From Kipferlia bialata (lineage: Eukaryota; Fornicata), in the NCBI GenBank assembly GCA_003568945.1, contig BDIP01000357.1, positions 1 to 20,726 of the forward strand: a stretch of DNA of 20,726 nucleotides. The letters are read 5' to 3'. This document shows positions 17,755 through 20,726 of the stretch, piece by piece. Position 1 is the stretch's first letter; each line of letters starts with the position of its first letter. Both the position numbers and the translations under genes were made by a program. The notes beneath the pieces were generated by a model. That model was not told the origin of the DNA, searched no databases, and saw nothing but the letters and a program-made list of their open reading frames with translations.

Positions 17755-19995
17755 TTAGTCAAGCTTCAAAGTATGACTGTAGGGCATAATCTTCAAGGCC
17801 CGGAAGCGGCCACAGTTCTCGAGGTGCTCTGCCTCGACCCTGAACACGGACCAGACACCCCTTCTGGTGGCCTCTGCCAATGCAAACAACCACTCCCCCA
17901 CCACCCCCCACTCCCACACGTGCTGGAGTATCCAGAGGTACCTGCCCACCGTGTTGTAGACGACTGCGCACCAGTACACATAGGCCGGGTACTGCCTCTG
18001 CCGTCCCGACGCCCGCTGCACGCCCAGCACCAGACCCCTTCTGGTCAGGGCCTGCAGGTGCCCTATGTCCTTGAAGAGGACCCAGTCCTGCCTCAGGTCC
18101 CAGAACAGGCGGTACGAGTAGTCGAGGAACTTGAGTCCCATGGCCGCCCACCACACCGTGTCGCTATGCAGCCACCCTGGGCCCAGGGACACGTCGTCAT
18201 GCAGGGCGAAGAGCACGGCGGGGGGTACACCCAGCAGGTACTTCATCAGGTTGTAGCCATGAGGCCAGAACATGCCCTCGGGCACGGGGGTGGAAGCAAA
18301 CATGGAGGGGTACGCGTGCTCGGCGCTGGTGGGGGGGAGGGGGGGTGGGACGGGCACGTCCTGCACGGGTTGGTACATCCGGTCCCGAGGGCGGCGGATG
18401 CGCAGGGCGGGCGTCTCAGCCTTGCGCTTCGCCCTCGCAAGCCGAGCCCCTATCCTGTCGTCCCTCAGCCTCCGGTAGCACTGCAGGAGCCTGATCACAT
18501 TGGGCAGCTGTCCCATGACACACGACGACCACACCGCAAACACCTCATTCCCCACCGTGAAGCCGGTGCCCAGACCCAGGACCGCCGGCACAGACGAGAA
18601 TAGCCGCACCAGGTCCGCCCCCACCCCACCCATGCTGGTCCAGACATCGGCGATGAAGAAGTCGGGGAAGAGCACCTCGGGGAAGGGGGCACATAGGCAC
18701 CGCAGGAGTGACCTACGCACGAACAACTTGTACCTGCGAGAGGGGGAGTCCCCACGCGAGGCAGCCGCTGCAAACATGCGTCTGGCCGGCCACAGCCAGT
18801 AGACGGCATACCCCACCGCCACTATACCCACGAGCTGGTCCCCTGCCAGCCACTCGTTCTGGAGGGCAACGGGGACGTGTGCGGCGTTAAGGGGTAGGAT
18901 ATACCCGAGCATCTGCGTGAACCAGGGCGTCATGTCGATCACTAGCTGCTCGACAGCGGGGTCCTGCCGAGAGAAGGAGAGCAGGTTAACACTGGCTGTG
19001 CAGTACACCACACACGCCAGTACAAAGCCATGGATACACGCCACAAGTAGCATCTCCAGCGGCAGCAGCACCTTGGAGGGCTGGATGCCGAAGATAAAGC
19101 GCCACGACAGCTGCCCCTTGTCCCAGGCCAGCATGTTCAGAAACACATACACCCGGTACACGGCCAGTAGACCAAAGGACTGCAGGGCGGCGTCCTGTAG
19201 AGGGGACGTGAGCTGTATATCGCCCATGACGTCGTCCTCTGTGTCCAGGACGTCCTTCAGGGACCAGAACATCGACACCGAGGAGTGGATGGAGATCACT
19301 AGGCCGAGTATGAGGCCCATCAGCAAGCCAGACAACAGACCCGCAGACGTCGCGGATCGTGCCGTGTGGTGCTCAGACCTCTGCTGGTAGTGGCTCGAGA
19401 GGAAGTGGCGTGTCTTCTCGACCCTCGCGTGGCCGGTGAGACCTGGGAGAAAGAGGTCTGCCGTGGCTGCAATGAGGCTGTGCTCCAGATGCTCCACAGT
19501 CACACCGAGGCTGTCGAACCCTTTCAGTCGCTCGTCACACCACGCACGCATGGAGCCATCACCTTCGAGTGTCCCGTCTCCGACACTGACACCCACATCA
19601 ACGTCAAACGACCGAGCCAGAGTGCCCACAATCTGCTGGTTGATGACGCCGAAGTCGTGAATGATGGACACACCCCGGTGGAACTCAGAGAGCAGGACTC
19701 TGAGCTCTACACATCGGTCGGAAGCAACATCCTCCAGAGATAGGGGCAGGGTAGTGCATATCTCGTCAAACCGAGCCTGCGCAGACACGCACTGCTCTCC
19801 CGCAAAGCGTATGCACTTGTCAATCTCCTGCGCCATCTCAGACACGAACCTGTCTCTCAGGTTGATGAACTCCGTGGAGATAGGGGCGTGGCTGCCCCTT
19901 CTTGCCTTAATAAGCCCCTTCAATAGGGGCTCGAAGGACGACGGGTCCACGCATTGAGAATGCAGCTCTGCGGGGATGTTGCTAAGAGCAGACAT
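17755..19995 (-). CDS. SPX-EXS phosphate exporter of the XPR1/SYG1/PHO1 family, single exon, 746 residues
   Basis: ATG at 19995-19993, TAA at 17757-17755, no intron. Residues about 1-135 form a divergent SPX domain (helices at 42-80 and 96-131), followed by several hydrophobic segments (about 218-237, 270-290, 308-340, 385-405) and a C-terminal EXS domain. EXS hallmarks: RCLCAPFPEVLFPDFFIADV (432-451), LLQCYRRLRDDR (503-514), FWDLRQDWVLF (631-641), GRYLWIL (684-690), EATRRGVW (708-715) and FRVEAEHLENCGRFRALK (718-735). The Arg and Trp of GRYLW and the Glu and two Arg of EATRR match residues that line the phosphate path in human XPR1. Members export inorganic phosphate across the plasma membrane or an endomembrane, gated by inositol pyrophosphates bound to SPX. 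Here the SPX lysine cluster is mostly absent. A proline-rich insert (about 515-575) lies between the Arg-rich segment and NLMKYLLG. The sequence is GC-richer than its neighbours. Confidence 0.9.
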   Translation of the reverse strand: MSALSNIPAELHSQCVDPSSFEPLLKGLIKARRGSHAPISTEFINLRDRFVSEMAQEIDKCIRFAGEQCVSAQARFDEICTTLPLSLEDVASDRCVELRVLLSEFHRGVSIIHDFGVINQQIVGTLARSFDVDVGVSVGDGTLEGDGSMRAWCDERLKGFDSLGVTVEHLEHSLIAATADLFLPGLTGHARVEKTRHFLSSHYQQRSEHHTARSATSAGLLSGLLMGLILGLVISIHSSVSMFWSLKDVLDTEDDVMGDIQLTSPLQDAALQSFGLLAVYRVYVFLNMLAWDKGQLSWRFIFGIQPSKVLLPLEMLLVACIHGFVLACVVYCTASVNLLSFSRQDPAVEQLVIDMTPWFTQMLGYILPLNAAHVPVALQNEWLAGDQLVGIVAVGYAVYWLWPARRMFAAAASRGDSPSRRYKLFVRRSLLRCLCAPFPEVLFPDFFIADVWTSMGGVGADLVRLFSSVPAVLGLGTGFTVGNEVFAVWSSCVMGQLPNVIRLLQCYRRLRDDRIGARLARAKRKAETPALRIRRPRDRMYQPVQDVPVPPPLPPTSAEHAYPSMFASTPVPEGMFWPHGYNLMKYLLGVPPAVLFALHDDVSLGPGWLHSDTVWWAAMGLKFLDYSYRLFWDLRQDWVLFKDIGHLQALTRRGLVLGVQRASGRQRQYPAYVYWCAVVYNTVGRYLWILQHVWEWGVVGEWLFALAEATRRGVWSVFRVEAEHLENCGRFRALKIMPYSHTLKLD

Positions 19996-20726
19996 CGACC
20001 AGGCCTAACAGCGTAGAGACCAACCCCGGATATATAGACCTACTGTGACTACAGTGATGATGAATCACACACGGCAAGTACACACAGAGAGAGAGTGCGT
20101 ACGAGGTGTATATATGCCACAGAAAGAGTAGACACAACACACCTTGATGAACCCTGAGCGGACAGGGCACTGGTAGGGTCTAGCCTAGAGTGAGTGGCGC
20201 CATGGAGGGACGAGAGGTGGGGTGAGAGAGTATAGTGCTGAGTGTGAGATATGGCAGACCACATCTAGGGGGGGGGGGGTTGCGTCAACTCGAGAGGAAA
20301 TGTAGATATGAAAGGAAATGTATATATGACTATGAGAGGGACTGAACCCTATGGGGAGAGACTTGAGGGAGTGAAGGTATTGGTTGGGTTCAGTCTGGAA
20401 TCAGTAGGGATATGTGGTATGGTGGGGTGGGTATAGTACCGAAACAGAGACATACTCAAGACTTATGAAGACCGATGCCCCTAGACGAAAAGATAACACA
20501 GCGTTAAATATATATGAAGTGTGTGTCTGCCCCAGGGTGAGAGTGACCTGAGGTGAGTGACGGCATGGTGGGAGGGGGGGGAGAGAGTGGCCTGGGGGGA
20601 GTTCATCAGTGACAGTAGAGAGAATGAGTGGGAGAGATGTTCCTGGGATGGTGTATATACAGAGGAGATACTGGGAAGTTGATATTGGGGGGGGGGGGGG
20701 GGCGAAAAACCCACAACTCTGGTGGG
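19996..20726. other. Upstream region of the SPX-EXS gene; no gene seen
   Basis: No supported coding sequence on either strand over 731 bases; the open frames are short and low-complexity. It must carry the promoter and 5' UTR of the minus-strand SPX-EXS gene. It contains G runs at 20268-20279, 20574-20581 and 20687-20702. A splice-like pair on the minus strand (donor at 20142, acceptor ending at 20005) could mark a 5' UTR intron, but its acceptor lacks the usual CTRAC. Confidence 0.5.
20687..20702 (+). repeat. Poly-G tract (16 G)
   Basis: A G-only run near the right edge of the window, on the opposite strand sense to the poly-C at the left edge. Confidence 0.9.

Noticed and set aside
17773-18603. 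276-codon plus-strand open frame
   Set aside because: Antisense shadow of the SPX-EXS gene, whose translation carries clear family motifs.
20005-20142. Intron upstream of the SPX-EXS ATG adding a coding exon
   Set aside because: A stop lies in frame shortly upstream without an ATG, and the acceptor lacks CTRAC; at most a 5' UTR intron.
1-20726. tRNA, rRNA, CRISPR, transposon termini or virus-derived elements
   Set aside because: No cloverleaf box motifs, regularly spaced repeats with spacers, terminal repeats, integrase, capsid or polymerase motifs were seen by eye on either strand.

Overview
The window reads as nuclear DNA of a free-living protist with very many short introns. Nearly every intron ends in a branch-point-like CTAAC or CTGAC lying almost on top of the acceptor AG. 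This fused signal is known from diplomonads and other metamonads. With the intron density and the poly-C/poly-G tracts it suggests a fornicate such as Kipferlia; this is inference from pattern, not a database match. No tRNA, rRNA, CRISPR array, transposon or virus-derived element was recognised.

Layout. (1) 97-11650, plus: one giant gene entering from the left. I could thread 55 exons through it with every phase agreeing, giving about 1,875 codons of an unrecognised protein (basic R/E-rich N-terminus, long helical and low-complexity middle, helical/coiled-coil C-terminus). (2) 11939-13049, plus: a two-exon kelch-repeat gene of 334 codons. (3) 13234-15472, minus: a SET-domain lysine methyltransferase in 11 exons, with NHSC and a CxCx2C post-SET cluster but no N-terminal SET half. 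(4) 15654-17360, plus: a 12-exon two-TM membrane protein with a Q/P/Y-rich tail made of small phase-0 exons. (5) 17755-19995, minus: a single-exon, GC-richer SPX-EXS protein of the XPR1/SYG1/PHO1 phosphate exporter family. The last 0.7 kb holds no gene I can support.

The genes show no shared pathway. Genes 2 and 3, and 4 and 5, are tail to tail; genes 3 and 4 are head to head across a poly-G/poly-C hairpin at which the SET gene clearly, and the membrane gene possibly, lose their 5' ends.

Most unusual signal: in the first 7 kb many exon ends of the giant gene have a nearby intronic 'echo', a 17-45 nt near-copy of the splice site plus adjoining exon. In the best-preserved echoes all five differences that I could place in codons are synonymous. 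Further points: GA microsatellites lie in exons (read as Arg-Glu) while CT microsatellites lie in introns; the SPX domain has lost the lysine cluster that binds inositol pyrophosphates; and the SET gene has a possible in-frame cassette exon that would split the catalytic NHSC motif.
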